Positions 62,218 to 64,000 of a stretch of 64,000 nt of DNA are shown in pieces. How positions within the stretch are numbered: the stretch's first letter is position 1; each line of letters starts with the position of its first letter. Source of the DNA: Chryseobacterium herbae (lineage in GTDB: Bacteria; Bacteroidota; Bacteroidia; Flavobacteriales; Weeksellaceae); contig NZ_JAOAMU010000008.1 of the NCBI RefSeq assembly GCF_025154075.1, positions 124,001 to 188,000 on the forward strand, in the 5' to 3' direction. The translations under genes and the position numbers were made by a program. The notes beneath the pieces were generated by a model, which saw nothing but the letters and a program-made list of their open reading frames with translations, did not search any database and had not been told where the DNA came from.

Positions 62218-63519
62218 TTATTGTGATGGCTTTTTAAAAAACTTTTTATCAACAACATAAAAGATAAGCCCGAATGCTACAATTCCCAGTCCTATAATGC
62301 TCTCTTTAGGATTATGAATGAGGGTAAAATAGAGGATATAAATACTGAAAAGCAGAAAAACTGCCGGAAATACATAGAACAGATTGGATTTAAATATTTT
62401 CCGCTGATCTTTTTTAAGAAAGAAAACCGTAGAAATAGAGAGGCTGGCGAATAACTGAAGGATAAATGCGGTATAGACAAATATCTCTTTAAAGCTTCCC
62501 GTCAGGATAATCACAGAAGCGATTACTGCATGGGCAAAAATGGCTCTTACCGGAATTCCCTTTTTATTATTGACCGCCAATGACCTCCACAAATGATTTT
62601 CTGTGGCAAAAGCCTGCGTCAGTCTTGAACCGACCCATAAATAACCACTGATCGTCGCAATCAGCTGCAGAGCAATAAAAATGTTGACTATTTTTCCAAA
62701 ACCTATTCCCAGCATATTCCCCGCTGCTTCGCCCATCACATCTTCTTTTCCGGCCATCTGACTTACGGGGGCATGTTTCAGCATGATAAAATTGACCAGA
62801 AGATAACTCACCGTTACGAAAACCGTCCCCACAATCAAAGCTCTGGGAAGGTTCTTCTGAACTTCTTTTATTTCTCCCGCAATGTATGATGCGGAATTCC
62901 AGCCAGTGTAGGAATAGGTAACAAAAACCAGCGAAGTTGCAAAAGCGGGAAGCATGATTTCATCCTGCCAGCTGTTTCTAAATTCCAGACTGTTTCCTGC
63001 CGCGGACCCCGGAAGTACCACGCCAAGGATGACGAGAACAATGATAAAAGCAATTTTGATAAAGGTGAAAAAATTATGAAACCTGCTGGAAGTCTTCAAG
63101 CTGAACGATAATGTTGCCGCCACAAGAAATATGAACCCGATCGCAAAACCGTTTCCAAAGGTGTAATTAAAAGCTGAAAGGTATTTTGACATCGCCAGTG
63201 CAGCAAGCGCTACCGGTGCAGAAAATCCTATAATCAAAGAGATCCAGCTGACCAGATAACCAAATATAGGATGATAGGTTTCTTTGAGATAGATATAATC
63301 CCCACCGTTTCCTTTGAAATAAGATCCAAGCTCCGCGTAGCAAAATGCTCCGAACAAAGCGAGAATCCCACCGATGATCCACAACAGGAAAATGCTGTAG
63401 GTATTGGTAATATCAGACAGCTGAAAACCTAAAGTCGTAAATATTCCGGTCCCAATCATATTGGAAACTACGATAGCGGTAGCGGTTTTCCAGCCGATCT
63501 GGTGTGTAGCAGTACTCAT
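62218..63519 (-). CDS. amino acid permease (APC superfamily)
   Basis: A 433-residue transporter with twelve helices. The N-terminal segment TAIVVSNMIGTGIFTTLGFQL matches the substrate-binding helix 1 of APC permeases, and the helix 6 to 8 region VFVTYSYTGWNSASYIAGE is typical. It takes up amino acids by proton or exchange mechanisms; the substrate is unclear. The start at 63519 fits; a frame from 63654 would overlap the upstream gene and is rejected. It is 7 nt after the TonB-dependent receptor gene. Confidence 0.92.
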   Translation of the reverse strand: MSTATHQIGWKTATAIVVSNMIGTGIFTTLGFQLSDITNTYSIFLLWIIGGILALFGAFCYAELGSYFKGNGGDYIYLKETYHPIFGYLVSWISLIIGFSAPVALAALAMSKYLSAFNYTFGNGFAIGFIFLVAATLSFSLKTSSRFHNFFTFIKIAFIIVLVILGVVLPGSAAGNSLEFRNSWQDEIMLPAFATSLVFVTYSYTGWNSASYIAGEIKEVQKNLPRALIVGTVFVTVSYLLVNFIMLKHAPVSQMAGKEDVMGEAAGNMLGIGFGKIVNIFIALQLIATISGYLWVGSRLTQAFATENHLWRSLAVNNKKGIPVRAIFAHAVIASVIILTGSFKEIFVYTAFILQLFASLSISTVFFLKKDQRKIFKSNLFYVFPAVFLLFSIYILYFTLIHNPKESIIGLGIVAFGLIFYVVDKKFFKKPSQ

Positions 63520-63526
63520 TGATCTG

Positions 63527-64000
63527 TTAAAAATTAAAATTAAGTCTTCCGAAGAAGTAATTTCCCAGCGTTCCCATCTGAACCGGAGCGTATTTAAACA
63601 CTCCATAATAAGAATTCGCATAGATCTGAAGATCCGGGAAAACATCAAATACATTATTCGCGCCCACGGTCAGGTTGATGGTTTTCGTTATATCATATCC
63701 TACGCTCACATCTGTTACGACCTTTGGAGAGAAGCTCTGTACTTTTCCGAACGGATAACCGTCTCTGATGACCTGACCAAAATACGTATTTCTTACCATG
63801 AAATTGAATTTTCCGATGGCATAATTCAATCCCAGCGAAGCTTTTGTTTTGGGTGAAAGGGTTTCTATGATATTGATCTGATCCGGGCCGAAAAACTGAT
63901 CCTGTGTAGGCACCAGCTTTTCAGGAAAATGGAAGTCTTTGATCTTCGTTTCCGTATAATTTCCTGCTAAGTTGATATTCAAGTTTCCGCCGCCAAGTTT
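63527..64000 (-). CDS. TonB-dependent receptor, C-terminal part (cut by window edge)
   Basis: The frame is open from the window edge to the stop at 63527. It shows the alternating beta strands of a TonB-dependent outer membrane barrel, the plug-receptor pattern LTVGANNVFDVFPD, and an ending LNFNF with aromatic C-terminal residue. The start lies outside. Ligand unknown; pairing with an amino acid permease 7 nt downstream suggests uptake of peptides or amino acids, but that is inference. Confidence 0.85.
   Translation of the reverse strand, partial: KLGGGNLNINLAGNYTETKIKDFHFPEKLVPTQDQFFGPDQINIIETLSPKTKASLGLNYAIGKFNFMVRNTYFGQVIRDGYPFGKVQSFSPKVVTDVSVGYDITKTINLTVGANNVFDVFPDLQIYANSYYGVFKYAPVQMGTLGNYFFGRLNFNF

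Noticed and set aside
63520..63654. Longer start for the amino acid permease
   Set aside because: It overlaps the receptor gene and the added residues look like antisense of a beta-barrel; MSTATHQIGWK is the natural start.
1..64000. CRISPR array, prophage or insertion sequence
   Set aside because: No regular spaced direct repeats, no phage structural or integrase genes and no transposase were found.

Overview
The window looks like chromosomal DNA of a flavobacterium, most probably Chryseobacterium or a close relative in the Weeksellaceae. The grounds are an AT-rich sequence, A-rich leaders without Shine-Dalgarno sites, many promoters of the Bacteroidota type (TTG, a spacer of 17-24, then TAnnTTTG), a cbb3 oxidase with fused CcoNO, type IX secretion (T9SS) cargo, lipoproteins, and protein sequences that read as this group. 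It holds about 60 genes, most of them housekeeping. I found no rRNA, tRNA, CRISPR array, prophage or intact insertion sequence.

Layout. 1-3.6 kb: the start of a secreted protein, then panB, a small membrane protein and an RluA-type pseudouridine synthase as one minus-strand run, then a Crp/Fnr regulator. 3.7-13.4 kb: a complete cbb3 oxidase locus (copper P-type ATPase, ccoS, ccoNO, ccoQ, ccoP, ccoG, fixH, a SafE-like copper protein, a lipoprotein). 13.5-23.3 kb: serS, a flippase/acyltransferase pair, an HdrB/HdrC-like Fe-S pair, an MlaD-like protein and a SurA/PpiD-type foldase. 23.5-33.1 kb: lon, an AI-2E family transporter, an orphan double-glycine Cys-rich peptide, DoxX, an acyl-CoA dehydrogenase, a DUF4349 lipoprotein, TraB, and a sigma factor with a probable anti-sigma partner. 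33.5-41.4 kb: pgi, a methyltransferase, folD and queE; a sugar-phosphate transferase; mlaE, mlaF and a beta-barrel protein. 41.4-47.5 kb: an M48 protease, a DUF4251 lipoprotein, meaB, two tandem cytochrome c lipoproteins, and a membrane AraC-type regulator next to a lipoprotein hydrolase. 52.5-64 kb: methylmalonyl-CoA mutase, a reprolysin-like T9SS protease, prolyl oligopeptidase, prfA, an amino acid permease and the end of a TonB-dependent receptor.

The most interesting segment is 47.6-51.5 kb. It encodes, on the minus strand, an RtcB RNA ligase, a double zinc-ribbon protein, release factor homologue PrfH and a TPR protein with a lysine tail. RtcB-PrfH pairs are a known ribosome rescue and rRNA repair system. 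The zinc-ribbon and TPR proteins look like undescribed partners, because their genes overlap prfH at both ends. Upstream of rtcB, a clear promoter, a nested stem structure and an intrinsic terminator define a transcript of about 170 nt. It may be an independent small RNA or a regulatory leader of the repair operon. It is followed by a cluster of four perfect hairpins before the rtcB start.

Other points of interest are the orphan RiPP-like peptide with eight core cysteines (27.6 kb), hairpins built from short repeated words in several gaps, two GTG starts overlapped by mini-ORFs, a palindrome in front of lon, and an inverted repeat overlapping the promoter of the lipoprotein hydrolase.
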